The translations under genes were made by a program, and so were the position numbers. From Solirubrobacteraceae bacterium (lineage in GTDB: Bacteria; Actinomycetota; Thermoleophilia; Solirubrobacterales; Solirubrobacteraceae), in contig JAUXSD010000009.1 of NCBI GenBank assembly GCA_030681525.1, forward strand, positions 1 through 63,773: a DNA stretch of 63,773 nucleotides. Reading direction: 5' to 3'. Positions 16,066 to 23,953 of the stretch are shown here, in pieces. Under the pieces are notes generated by a model. It was not told where the DNA came from. It made no database searches and saw only the letters and a program-made list of their open reading frames with translations. Positions within the stretch are counted from its first letter, which is position 1. Each line of letters starts with the position of its first letter.

Positions 16066-17257
16066 GGTTGCGGGGTATGCCTCGCGCGCCCCGGTGGCAA
16101 ACGTGACCCTCGAGCCGACCATCGACATCCCCTCCGTGCCCGCGCTCGACGCACCCTCGCTGCGCGACGCCTTCGATGCTCCGCGCGCGCCGACGATCGG
16201 GATCGAGGAGGAGCTCATGCTGCTGCACCCGAGCACGCTGGACCTCGTGCCGCGCGGCGAGCAGGTCCTGTCCGCGCTCGCCGGCGACACGCGCTTCAAG
16301 CCCGAGCTCATCGCCGCCCAGATCGAGACCGTCACGCCGCCGCGGCGCACCGTCGCCGACGCCGCGAAGGTGCTGCGCTGCGCCCGTCGCGACCTGCTGG
16401 CCGCGCTCGACGGGCGGGCGCTCGCCGCGGGCGCCGGGGTGCACCCGTTCACCGCGGCGTTCGGCGAGCTGCACGGCGCCGCGCGCTACCACGAGCTCGC
16501 CACCGAGTTCGCCAGCATCGCCCGCCGCCAGCTCGTGTTCGGCCTGCACGTGCACGTCGCGCTCGGCGACGCCGACCGCGCGGTGGCGGTGCACGACGCG
16601 CTGCGCTCCTATCTGCCCGAGCTCGCCGGGCTGGCCGCCAACGCGCCGTTTCACGAGCGTCGCGACAGCGGCCTGGCCTCGGTGCGCCCGACGATCTCGG
16701 CCATGCTGCCGCGCCAGGGCGTGCCGCCCGCGCTGGGCAGCTGGGACGCCTTCGAGCGGGCGCTGAGCTGGGGCGAGGACGCGGGCATCCTGCCGGCCCG
16801 GCGGCGGTGGTGGTGGGAGCTGCGGCTGCATCCGACGTTCGGCACGATCGAGGTGCGCGTCGGCGACACGCAGACCACCGTCGACGAGACGGCCGCCTAC
16901 GCCGCCGTCGTGCACTGCCTCGTGATGTGGCTGGCCGAGCGCGCCACCGCGGGCGAGGCGCTGCCGGTCGCGCCGACCTGGCGGATCGCCGAGAACCGCT
17001 GGTGGGCGGCGCGCCACGGGCTCGACGCGTCGTTCGCCGACCTCGTCACGGGTGAGCGCGAGCCACTGCGAGCCCGGCTGGGGCGCCTCTTCGACGACCT
17101 CGCGCCGGTCGCGACGCGGCTGGGCTGCGAGGCCGAGCTGGAGCAGGCCCGTGCGCTGGCGGCCGGGCCGGGCGGGGCGGCGCGCCAGCGGGCCGCGGCC
17201 GAGCGCGACGGGCTCGAGGGGCTCGTCGCCTGGCTCGCCGGGCGCTTTCTCGCCTAG
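16064..17257 (+). CDS. Carboxylate-amine ligase, YbdK/EgtA-like glutamate-cysteine ligase family 2
   Basis: About 397 residues. The GCS2 fold is shown by PTIGIEEELMLLHPSTLDLV, the ATP-site stretch LVFGLHVHVALGD, ISAMLPRQGVPP and WELRLHPTFGTIEVRVGDTQ. The family joins a carboxylate to an amine using ATP, as in gamma-glutamylcysteine formation; the substrate here is unknown. Starts are ambiguous: ATG 16064, GTG 16094 and GTG 16103 are all in frame, and the last would avoid overlap with the divergent methyltransferase. It is followed after 43 nt by the iron-enzyme gene. Confidence 0.78.
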   Translation: MVAGYASRAPVANVTLEPTIDIPSVPALDAPSLRDAFDAPRAPTIGIEEELMLLHPSTLDLVPRGEQVLSALAGDTRFKPELIAAQIETVTPPRRTVADAAKVLRCARRDLLAALDGRALAAGAGVHPFTAAFGELHGAARYHELATEFASIARRQLVFGLHVHVALGDADRAVAVHDALRSYLPELAGLAANAPFHERRDSGLASVRPTISAMLPRQGVPPALGSWDAFERALSWGEDAGILPARRRWWWELRLHPTFGTIEVRVGDTQTTVDETAAYAAVVHCLVMWLAERATAGEALPVAPTWRIAENRWWAARHGLDASFADLVTGEREPLRARLGRLFDDLAPVATRLGCEAELEQARALAAGPGGAARQRAAAERDGLEGLVAWLAGRFLA

Positions 17258-17300
17258 CCCACCGGTTCACGCCGGGCGGGCAGGGGGTAGGTGGCGCTGC

Positions 17301-18326
17301 GTGTCGGGACCCCCTCAGCCCAGAGGCGAGCTCAGCGAATCGCTGCTCGCCGCGCTCGCGCGCCCCGTGCATGCGTTGCCGGCGCCGCGGGTGCAGGCAC
17401 CGGCCGACCCGCTCGCCGACGAGGATCTGCAGCTGGCCCTGTACTGCTGCTACGAGCTGCACTACCGCGGCCTGCCCGGCGTGGCCGACGAATGGGAGTG
17501 GGAGCCGACGCTGCTGGCGCTGCGGCGCGACATGGAGGCGGTCTTCGAGAGCGCGCTCGCGGCCGCCGTGCCGCGGCCCGCGCTGCCGGACGGCCCGCAG
17601 GAGATGGACCTCGCCCTGCGCGCGATCGCCGAGGCCGACGACGCGCCCTCCGTTTCGCGCTACATCAACCGCGAGGCGACGCATGCGCAGCTGCTGGAGT
17701 TCCTCGCCCATCGCTCGGCCTACCAGCTCAAGGAGGCCGACCCGCACTCGTGGGCGCTGCCGCGCATGTACGGCGGGCCGAAGGGCGCGCTGGTCCAGAT
17801 TCAGGCCGACGAGTACGGCAACGGCGATCCGGAGCGCATCCACGCCAAGCTGTTCGCCGACACGATGGACGAGCTCGGGCTCGACACGACGTACGGCGCC
17901 TACCTCGACCACCTGCCGGGCAGCACGCTGGCGACGGTCAACCTCATGTCGTTCTTCGGGCTGCATCGCCGCTGGCGCGGCGCGATCATCGGCCACCTGG
18001 CGCTGTTCGAGATGGAATCGTCGGTGCCGAACCGCCGCTATGCCGAGGGCCTGCGCCGCCTCGGCGTCGGCAGCCGGCGCGCCACGGAGTTCTTCGACGA
18101 GCACGTCACCGCCGATGCCATCCACGAGGCGATCGCCGCCGTCGACCTCGCGGGCGGGCTGGCCCGCCAGCAGCCGGAGCTGACCGGCGACATCCTGTGG
18201 GGCGCGGCGACGCTCGCGGAGCTCGACGGTCGCTGGGCGCGCGGCATGCTCGGCGCGTGGGAGGAGGGCGTCAGCTCGCTGCTGATCGCGCTCCCCGAGC
18301 CGGCCGCGTCAGCCGCCGCGCCCTGA
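17301..18326 (+). CDS. Haem-oxygenase-like iron-containing redox enzyme (PF14518-type)
   Basis: 341 residues, mostly helical. LALYCCYELHYRGLPGV and DEWEWEPTLLALRRDMEAVF are the family's N-terminal blocks. YINREATHAQLLEFLAHRSA, DEYGNGDPERIHAKLFADTM and HLALFEMESSVPN supply the Glu/His-rich helices expected to bind a non-haem iron pair. Related HDO-fold enzymes oxidise amines, fatty acids or peptide-derived substrates with oxygen. The GTG 17301 start is used; there is no ATG near. It overlaps the convergent CDGSH gene by 18 nt, and the tight packing with a ligase, methyltransferase and iron-sulfur protein suggests one pathway. Confidence 0.8.
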   Translation: MSGPPQPRGELSESLLAALARPVHALPAPRVQAPADPLADEDLQLALYCCYELHYRGLPGVADEWEWEPTLLALRRDMEAVFESALAAAVPRPALPDGPQEMDLALRAIAEADDAPSVSRYINREATHAQLLEFLAHRSAYQLKEADPHSWALPRMYGGPKGALVQIQADEYGNGDPERIHAKLFADTMDELGLDTTYGAYLDHLPGSTLATVNLMSFFGLHRRWRGAIIGHLALFEMESSVPNRRYAEGLRRLGVGSRRATEFFDEHVTADAIHEAIAAVDLAGGLARQQPELTGDILWGAATLAELDGRWARGMLGAWEEGVSSLLIALPEPAASAAAP

Positions 18327-18527
18327 TTCCGCGCCGCTCGGCGCGCGGAAGCGCACGAGCTTGTGCGTGCCGTCGCAGAACGGCCGCATCCGCGACTTGC
18401 CGCAGCGGCACAGCGCGATCGTGCCGCCGCCGACGTCGATGGGGTCGCCGTTCTGGTCCTCCAGCCGAAACGGCCCGCGGACGAGCAGGGGGCCGTCGCG
18501 GTAGGCGGTGATGCGGGCTTCGGACAT
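18309..18527 (-). CDS. CDGSH iron-sulfur protein
   Basis: 72 residues. CRCGKSRMRPFCDGTHK gives Cys40, Cys42, Cys51 and His55, the 3Cys-1His set that holds a redox-active, acid-labile 2Fe-2S cluster. It is a single-domain, soluble form. ATG 18527 is chosen because the longer upstream frame has no family sequence. It could serve as electron donor or cluster source for the iron enzyme whose 3' end it overlaps; that link rests on position only. Confidence 0.9.
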   Translation of the reverse strand: MSEARITAYRDGPLLVRGPFRLEDQNGDPIDVGGGTIALCRCGKSRMRPFCDGTHKLVRFRAPSGAESGRGG

Positions 18528-18600
18528 CGCGGGAGCCTCATGCCCGGTGAGGGGCGCACGCCAAACGTGGACGCGCGCGGCGGGGGTGCGGCTATCCCGT

Positions 18601-18631
18601 CCGGAAACGGCCGGTCTACCCCCATTTCCGG
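18601..18631. promoter_or_regulatory. Inverted repeat upstream of the 46-residue peptide gene
   Basis: CCGGAAA (18601-18607) and TTTCCGG (18625-18631) face each other across 17 nt in the divergent gap between the CDGSH and peptide genes. This could be a regulator site for either gene. The arms are short, so chance is possible. Confidence 0.35.
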
Positions 18632-18692
18632 TCCGCCGCGGCTTGCGCAGACTGACGCGCGACATCCACCCGAATACGCCAGGAGCATCAGC

Positions 18693-18833
18693 ATGAGCAC
18701 CACGCAGACCACGCCTCAGCCGGCCGGCATCCACGTCTCGACCGCCATCACGGCCGGTGCCGCGTCGGGCGACTGCCCGATCGGGACCTGCAACGGCCAG
18801 AACAACCACGCCGAGGGCCTCGTCCGGCGCTGA
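18693..18833 (+). CDS. 46-residue peptide with a C-x4-C motif, unknown
   Basis: ATG 18693 has a good AGGAG seven nt upstream, which singles out this short frame from the longer Arg-rich one. The product opens with a Ser/Thr/Gln-rich leader-like segment (MSTTQTTPQPAGIHVSTAIT) and ends with GDCPIGTCNGQNNHAEGLVR and a final Arg. Cys28 and Cys33 could bind metal, pair in a disulfide or be modified. Size, leader/core look and the neighbouring iron oxygenase-like, ligase and methyltransferase genes fit a precursor peptide, but no known class is matched. Confidence 0.65.
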   Translation: MSTTQTTPQPAGIHVSTAITAGAASGDCPIGTCNGQNNHAEGLVRR

Positions 18834-18846
18834 GTCGGGTGCTGTT

Positions 18847-20268
18847 TCAGCCTGCCCGAATCGGCGCGGTCAGCGCCTTGACGAAATCCTCGAGCTGCCC
18901 GGTCGTCCAGCACTCGAAGGCCTCGCAGTGCTGCTCGTACGTGGCGATGACCGAGTCGCCGTAGTTCCAGTACAGGCGCGGCTCCGGGTTCAGCCAGAAC
19001 GTGCGGCCCGCGCGCGCGGCGATCTCTGCGAAGACGTCGGCGCGCGGGTCGCGGCCGTTCGTGCGCGCGTCGCCGAGGACGATGACGGTGGCGCGCGGGT
19101 GCAGGTCGTCCTCGACGAGCTCGCGAAACTCCGACCAGACGCGCCCGTAGTCGGTGTAGCCCGAGATGTCCGCCACGCCGGCGTCGCGCGCGATCGCCTC
19201 CGATACCGCGCGGAAGTCGCGCTCGCGGTCGAAGACGTCGGTCACTTCGCTGATGCGCTCGATGAACACGAACGAGCGCATCTTGCGAAACGAGTCGTGC
19301 AGGGCGTGCAGCACCGACAGGAAGAACACCGACGCGCTGGTCACCGAGGTCGAGACGTCGCACAGGACGTAGATCTCCGGCCGGCGCGGCCGCACCGGCT
19401 TGAAGCGCAGGTCGACCGGGACGCCGCCGGTCTGCAGCGAGGCGCGCATCGTGCGGCGGATGTCGACGTGCGCGTGACGCGCGTGGCCGCGCTGCTCCTG
19501 GCCCTGCGTCTTCAGCCGCCGCTTGAGCTGCGCGACGACGCGATGCACCGCGGCGAGGTCCTGCAGCGGCCCGCTGGGCAGCGCGCGGTCGAGCTCGTTG
19601 AGCGGCCGCGACGGCGGCAGCTTCGCCGTGCGCTCGATCTGGCCGCGCTCGAGCTCGCGGCGCAGCAGCGCCTCGAAGCGGCGCAGCGCGTCGCGCGGCA
19701 GGCCGCTGCGGCGCGGGTCGTCGTCGTCGAGCTGCGGCTGGGGCTCGACGCGCAGGCCGAGCGCGCGGCGGATGCGCTGCACGTCGACGCCGATGACCCC
19801 GGAGCCCTCGCCCTGGCGGCCGAAGGCCGCGATCGCCAGCCGCGCGAGGTCGCGCATGAGCGACTCCGAGCCGTCCTGCAGCGCCGCGGCGATCTGGCGG
19901 CGCAGCTCCTCGAGGTCGATCTCGCCGCCGTCGGCCGTCTCGCCCTCGCGATCGCCCGACCGGTCGGCGCCATGCTCGCGCACCCCTTCGCGCAGCGCGG
20001 CCGCCTCGGTGGCGCGAAAGAAGAAGCGCTCGAAGACGAGCTCGAAGATCCGCCGGTCCTCCTGTGACTTCGCCAGCGTGGCGGCGAGCGCCTCGCGAAA
20101 GCCGTCGGGCTCGGTCCACGGGATCTCGGCGAGCACGGCGAAGGCATCGAGCAGCTCGGCGGTCCCGCTGTTGACGCCCTCGGCGCGCAGCTGCTCGCCG
20201 AACTCCACGAGCCGGGCGGCCAGCCCGGGCGCCACCGGGCTGGCGGGGGGACCGGGCGTCGCGGCCAT
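18847..20268 (-). CDS. CoxE-type von Willebrand factor A protein, partner of MoxR ATPase
   Basis: 473 residues, soluble. The N-terminal half is charged and helical. The C-terminal third is a vWA/CoxE domain with the metal-binding DVSTSV (MIDAS DxSxS), SGYTDYGRVWSEF and VIVLGDARTNGRDPRAD. These proteins work with MoxR AAA ATPases as metal-insertion or enzyme-activation chaperones, as in carbon monoxide dehydrogenase maturation; no such target enzyme is seen nearby. The MoxR gene lies upstream in the same direction, but a toxin-antitoxin pair on the other strand sits between them. Confidence 0.85.
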   Translation of the reverse strand: MAATPGPPASPVAPGLAARLVEFGEQLRAEGVNSGTAELLDAFAVLAEIPWTEPDGFREALAATLAKSQEDRRIFELVFERFFFRATEAAALREGVREHGADRSGDREGETADGGEIDLEELRRQIAAALQDGSESLMRDLARLAIAAFGRQGEGSGVIGVDVQRIRRALGLRVEPQPQLDDDDPRRSGLPRDALRRFEALLRRELERGQIERTAKLPPSRPLNELDRALPSGPLQDLAAVHRVVAQLKRRLKTQGQEQRGHARHAHVDIRRTMRASLQTGGVPVDLRFKPVRPRRPEIYVLCDVSTSVTSASVFFLSVLHALHDSFRKMRSFVFIERISEVTDVFDRERDFRAVSEAIARDAGVADISGYTDYGRVWSEFRELVEDDLHPRATVIVLGDARTNGRDPRADVFAEIAARAGRTFWLNPEPRLYWNYGDSVIATYEQHCEAFECWTTGQLEDFVKALTAPIRAG

Positions 20269-20306
20269 CGGGTCAGGATAGGGCCGCGCTTGAAGGTAGG
20301 CGGGCT

Positions 20307-20322
20307 GTAGCAGCTCTGCTAC
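20307..20322. promoter_or_regulatory. Palindromic operator of the toxin-antitoxin operon
   Basis: A perfect 7-bp inverted repeat GTAGCAG-CT-CTGCTAC. Its right arm overlaps a TACGGT -10-like hexamer (20320-20325) that ends 7 nt before the antitoxin GTG. The layout fits autorepression by the antitoxin or the toxin-antitoxin complex on a leaderless promoter. Confidence 0.6.
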
Positions 20323-20332
20323 GGTCGGCGGC

Positions 20333-20596
20333 GTGACGACGATTCCTCAGCGCGAGCTGCGCAACAACATCGGGGAGATCCTGCGCCGCGCGGAAGAGGG
20401 AGAGCGTTTCACGATCACCGTCGCGGGGCGCCCGGTGGCTGAGCTGGGGCCGGCCGCGAAGGCCGGCCGCCGGGGAAGCGCAGCGGACCTGTGGCGCATG
20501 CTGCAGGAGAACCCGGTGGATCCTGACTGGGCCGAAGACCTCAGACGTATGCGCGAAGAGGACCGTGCCAACGCTCGAGATCCATGGGCAGACTGA
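20333..20596 (+). CDS. vapB: Phd/YefM-VapB-type antitoxin
   Basis: 87 residues. The N-terminal TIPQRELRNNIGEILRRAEE, then FTITVAGRPVAELGP, is the Phd/YefM DNA-binding fold. The acidic, flexible C-terminus (DWAEDLRRMREEDRANARD) is the usual toxin-wrapping part. GTG 20333 lies just after a palindrome. The frame overlaps the PIN toxin by 13 nt, a standard arrangement for coupled synthesis. Confidence 0.9.
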   Translation: MTTIPQRELRNNIGEILRRAEEGERFTITVAGRPVAELGPAAKAGRRGSAADLWRMLQENPVDPDWAEDLRRMREEDRANARDPWAD

Positions 20597-20958
20597 CCAC
20601 GCTGTTCGACACGAGCCTGCTCGCCGAGCCGACCGAAGGCCGAACGCCGAACCTCGACGGCGACTGCGCGGTGAGCGTCATCACCATCGGGGAGCTGCAC
20701 GCCGGTGTGTTGCTCGCCAGAGATGACGCGACGCAGGCGAGCCGCTTGCGGCGACTGGCGGCGGTTCTCGACATGGCGACCGTGCTCGATGTCGACCGCG
20801 CCATCACGGCTCGCTACGGCGAGCTTCGCGCCGCGGCATGTCGAGCACCATCCAACGACCTCTGGATCGCCGCTACGGCGCTCGCTCACGATCTCCAACT
20901 GCTGACCGCCGACAAGGGGCAGGCCACCCTGCCGAACGTCCGGGTCCAGCTGGTCTGA
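20584..20958 (+). CDS. vapC: VapC-type PIN-domain toxin
   Basis: 124 residues, a full-length PIN ribonuclease. The acidic quartet is present: Asp9 in LFDTSLL, Glu37 in ITIGELHAG, Asp92 in SNDLWIAATA and Asp110 in LTADKG. VapC toxins cleave tRNA or rRNA when freed from the antitoxin. ATG 20584 lies inside the antitoxin gene. Both genes look intact, so the module is probably active. Confidence 0.92.
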   Translation: MGRLTTLFDTSLLAEPTEGRTPNLDGDCAVSVITIGELHAGVLLARDDATQASRLRRLAAVLDMATVLDVDRAITARYGELRAAACRAPSNDLWIAATALAHDLQLLTADKGQATLPNVRVQLV

Positions 20959-20970
20959 ATCCCTGGGCGG

Positions 20971-21870
20971 CTACGCGCCGAGGCCGGCCGGCGCCCCAGG
21001 CCCCAGCCGCACGCCGACCCGCTCGGCGACGATGTCGAGGTCGGTGCGGTGCTTGACGATCACCGACAGCGTCTCGTGGAAGACGGCGCCGTCGATGTCC
21101 TGCGCGCCGAGCAGCAGCAGCGCCCGCGCCCAGTCGATCGACTCCGCGATCGAGGGTGGCTTCTTGAGGTCGAGGTCGCGCACCAGGCCGATGATCTCGA
21201 CGAGCTTGCGCGCGATCGTCTCGTCGAGGTCGGGCACATGCAGGCGCACGATCTCGAGCTCGTGCTCGAGGTCGGGGTAGTCCAGCCAGAGGTACAGGCA
21301 GCGGCGCTTGAGCGCCTCGGTGAGCTCGCGCGAGTTGTTCGACGTCAGCAGCACGACCGGATGCGACCGCGCCTCGACGCGGCCGAGCTCGGGGATCGAG
21401 ATCTGGAAGTCCGACAGGACCTCGAGCAGCATCGCCTCGAACTCCTGGTCGGTCTTGTCGATCTCGTCGATGAGCAGGACGATCGGCAGCTCGGATGTGA
21501 TCGCGTCCATGAGCGGGCGCGAGAGCAGGAACTCCTCGCCGAAGATGTCGTCCTGCACCTCCTCCCAGGCCGTGTCCTGGCGCTCGGCCTGGATGCGCAG
21601 CAGCTGCTTGCGGTAGTTCCACTCGTACAGCGCCTTGGCCTCGTCGAGACCCTCGTAGCACTGCAGGCGCACGAGCCGGCGGTCGAGCACCTTCGCGAGC
21701 GCCTTGGCGAGCTCGGTCTTGCCGACGCCGGCGGGCCCCTCGACGAGGATCGGCTTGCCGAGCTTCGTGGCCAGAAAGGACACCAGGGCCGTCGACTCGC
21801 CGGGCAGGTAGCCGGCCGCGCGCAGCCCGGTGCCGAACGCGGCGACGGAGTCGGGGACGGCAGCGGCCAT
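20971..21870 (-). CDS. MoxR-family AAA+ ATPase
   Basis: 299 residues. Walker A GPAGVGKT (45-52), Walker B IVLLIDEIDK, sensor LLTSNNSREL and the arginine-rich ALKRRCLYLWLDYPD mark the MoxR/CoxD branch. ATG 21870 is preferred; an upstream GTG in frame gives no extra conserved sequence. It should act with the vWA protein at 18847-20268 as an ATP-driven maturation chaperone. Confidence 0.9.
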   Translation of the reverse strand: MAAAVPDSVAAFGTGLRAAGYLPGESTALVSFLATKLGKPILVEGPAGVGKTELAKALAKVLDRRLVRLQCYEGLDEAKALYEWNYRKQLLRIQAERQDTAWEEVQDDIFGEEFLLSRPLMDAITSELPIVLLIDEIDKTDQEFEAMLLEVLSDFQISIPELGRVEARSHPVVLLTSNNSRELTEALKRRCLYLWLDYPDLEHELEIVRLHVPDLDETIARKLVEIIGLVRDLDLKKPPSIAESIDWARALLLLGAQDIDGAVFHETLSVIVKHRTDLDIVAERVGVRLGPGAPAGLGA

Positions 21871-21893
21871 CGCCGGATGATAGGAAGTCCGGT

Positions 21894-22127
21894 GTGGACC
21901 CAACGATGATCGGCGCGTCGGACCTGTCCGCGACGCCGGTGGCGCTGCTGATCGGCTTCGGCGTCGTCGTCGGGCTCGTCGGGCACCTCGCCGGCTCGCG
22001 GCGGACCGTCGTCGTCGGGATCGCGATCCTCTTCGTCGCGACCGCGCTGCTGCTCGTCGGCGGCTACCTCGCGTATCAGGACGACGCGGTCGACCCGCGG
22101 CCGTGTGACGCGCCGGGCGGCTGCTGA
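21894..22127 (+). CDS. Small membrane protein, unknown
   Basis: 77 residues with two hydrophobic helices (VALLIGFGVVVGLVGHLAG and VVVGIAILFVATALLLVGGY) and a short tail with two Cys. GTG 21894 has AGGAAG six nt upstream; ATG 21906 is an alternative. It diverges from the MoxR gene. I recognise no family. Confidence 0.65.
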   Translation: MDPTMIGASDLSATPVALLIGFGVVVGLVGHLAGSRRTVVVGIAILFVATALLLVGGYLAYQDDAVDPRPCDAPGGC

Positions 22128-22145
22128 GCCCGACGGCGTGTCGCG

Positions 22146-22331
22146 TCAGCGTGCGCCGGTTGCGCGACGGCGACGCCTGACGCCGGCGCGGCTCCCGCCG
22201 GCCACGCGCGCGGCCGCCGTCCGCGAGCGCGCAGGCCGCGCCGCGCCCGCCGTCCGGCGATGCTGCTCGGAGCGCCGCAGCAGATCAACGGTGTGCTGCT
22301 GGGCGACGATGGCGTGAAGGTGGGAACTCAT
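22146..22331 (-). CDS. Possible small protein, unknown
   Basis: A 61-residue minus-strand frame beginning SSHLHAIVAQQHTVDLLRRS, an amphipathic helix, followed by an Arg/Ala-rich tail. The N-terminal half looks like genuine short helical proteins seen near actinobacterial regulators; the tail could be read-through of GC-rich DNA. There is no good ribosome site. It fills most of the 332-nt gap 22128-22459, in which I see no other gene or RNA. Confidence 0.4.
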   Translation of the reverse strand: MSSHLHAIVAQQHTVDLLRRSEQHRRTAGAARPARSRTAAARVAGGSRAGVRRRRRATGAR

Positions 22332-22423
22332 GATGGTGTCGGGGTCAGGTGGATGGCTGCCGGTGCAGTCTCGCCTGCCGGCCCCTCATCGGCCATGCGG
22401 CGAGCCTGTGTCTCGTCGTACGG

Positions 22424-22451
22424 TTGACCGCACCGACGCCGTGGACATACT
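22424..22451 (+). promoter_or_regulatory. Promoter of the DUF1707 gene
   Basis: TTGACC (22424-22429) and CATACT (22446-22451) are 16 nt apart. The -10 ends 8 nt before ATG 22460, so the mRNA is probably leaderless. Confidence 0.55.
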
Positions 22452-22459
22452 GCCGATGT

Positions 22460-23071
22460 ATGGCGACGCTCCCGACTCCGGGTGAGACGCGCGAGCCGGC
22501 GCCCCGGCCGCTGCGGGCGGGCGACAGCGACCGGGCCGCCGTCGTGCACCTGCTGCGCGCGCACCATCTCGAGGGCCGGCTGACCGTCGAGGAGTTCGAG
22601 GAGCGCGTCGGGCAGGCGCACGGCGCGGTGACGCTGATCGAGCTCGGCGAGCTGCACAGCGACCTGCCCGAGTTGCCGGCGCGGCGCGGCGGCAGCGCGA
22701 TGACCCGGCGCGACCGCCGCGCGCCGCGGGTGCCCGGGAGCTTCTCGTTCGTCGAACGCGTCGAGATGGACGTCGCGCCGGAGGTCGCCCGCGAGCGCGC
22801 GTTCGAGTTCATCGCGCCGGCGCTCGCGCGCAGCGGCTACGAGCTGTCCGTCGTCGGCAACGCGCTGCTGTTTCGCCGCCGCTGGCGTCCCACCTGGACG
22901 ATCCTCGTGGCGATCTTCACCTTCCCGATCGGGTTGCTGGCACTGACCTACCAGAACACCGACGAGGTGATCCTCGAGATCAATCCGGGGCCGCGCGGCG
23001 GCACCGAGCTCGTCGCCCACGGCGTCGGGCCGCTCGGGGTGCGCCGCGCGCTGGCCACGCTGAGCGACTGA
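22460..23071 (+). CDS. DUF1707 (SHOCT-like) membrane-associated protein
   Basis: 203 residues. The N-terminal block LRAGDSDRAAVVHLLRAHHL, then EGRLTVEEFEERVGQAHGA, is the DUF1707 domain common in actinobacteria. Then come a linker, a region of about 80 residues rich in charged residues, and a hydrophobic hairpin (WTILVAIFTFPIGLLALTY) near the C-terminus. The function is unknown; DUF1707 proteins are often next to envelope-stress genes. Confidence 0.8.
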   Translation: MATLPTPGETREPAPRPLRAGDSDRAAVVHLLRAHHLEGRLTVEEFEERVGQAHGAVTLIELGELHSDLPELPARRGGSAMTRRDRRAPRVPGSFSFVERVEMDVAPEVARERAFEFIAPALARSGYELSVVGNALLFRRRWRPTWTILVAIFTFPIGLLALTYQNTDEVILEINPGPRGGTELVAHGVGPLGVRRALATLSD

Positions 23072-23079
23072 GCAGCCGC

Positions 23080-23850
23080 TCAGGCCTCGCCACGCGACCG
23101 CGGGATCTCGCCCGGCCGCAGCGGGGCCACGTCATCGTCGCCGCCGGCGTCGGCGGCGTCGTCGCCGGCCGGCGCCTCGAACGTCAGCCGGCGCGCGTCC
23201 TCGCGGGTGACCGCGCGGTCGCGCCGCCGCGCGGCGATCTCGGTCTGCGCGTCCGAGCGCGGCACCACCGCGGTCTCGACGTCCTCGCGGACGAGCGAGC
23301 GCGCGCGGGCGCGGGATCGCGCCTCGGGCGATCCCGGCGCCGGCGCCGGCGGCGGGTCGGGCTCGGCCGCCGGCAGGCGCGGCTCGGGACGGCCGGCGAC
23401 GCGGATGCGCTGGCCGGCGAACGCCAGCGCGCCCGCCGCCACGAACGCCACGAAGAAGCCCCACTGGATGCCGACGGTCCCGCCCTCGCCGCTGACGTCC
23501 GGGCGGTCGAAGACGCGGTAGAAGATCAGCGCAGTGGCCCACAGCCCCGCGACGAAGATTACGGTGCCGTCGCCGCCCGGCAGGTGAAACGGCCGCTCGT
23601 CGGCGCGCGCGAGCAGGAGCGCGAGCACGCCGGCGGCGACGAGGAAGATCGCCGCCTCCACGAACGAGACCGCGCCGAACGCGCTGATCGAGTCGCTCAC
23701 GAAGCTCTTCTCGCCCGCGATGACGACGTTCTTCTCGTACCACGGCAGGAACATCGCCAGGAGCAGCCCGAGCGCGGCGACCGCGGCGAAGCGCTGATCG
23801 CGGTCCAGCGCGGCGTAGGCCGTGCGCAGGCGCTTCGGGAGGGTGCTCAC
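23080..23850 (-). CDS. Membrane protein with four predicted helices and a charged cytoplasmic tail
   Basis: 256 residues. Four hydrophobic spans occupy about residues 20-160 (including AAVAALGLLLAMFLPWY, VEAAIFLVAAGVLALLLA and FFVAFVAAGALAFAG). The remaining 90 residues are Pro-, Arg- and Asp-rich and probably disordered. GTG 23850 is used. It converges on the DUF1707 gene 8 nt away. No family recognised. Confidence 0.7.
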   Translation of the reverse strand: MSTLPKRLRTAYAALDRDQRFAAVAALGLLLAMFLPWYEKNVVIAGEKSFVSDSISAFGAVSFVEAAIFLVAAGVLALLLARADERPFHLPGGDGTVIFVAGLWATALIFYRVFDRPDVSGEGGTVGIQWGFFVAFVAAGALAFAGQRIRVAGRPEPRLPAAEPDPPPAPAPGSPEARSRARARSLVREDVETAVVPRSDAQTEIAARRRDRAVTREDARRLTFEAPAGDDAADAGGDDDVAPLRPGEIPRSRGEA

Positions 23851-23953
23851 GTGGCGCCGATTGTACGCGCGCCGCCGGTGGTCACCCGCCGGGTCGCGCC
23901 CGTCCGCGGCGGGTCGCACGCGATCCCGCCGCGCGCTTTGTGATCCTGTGTGC

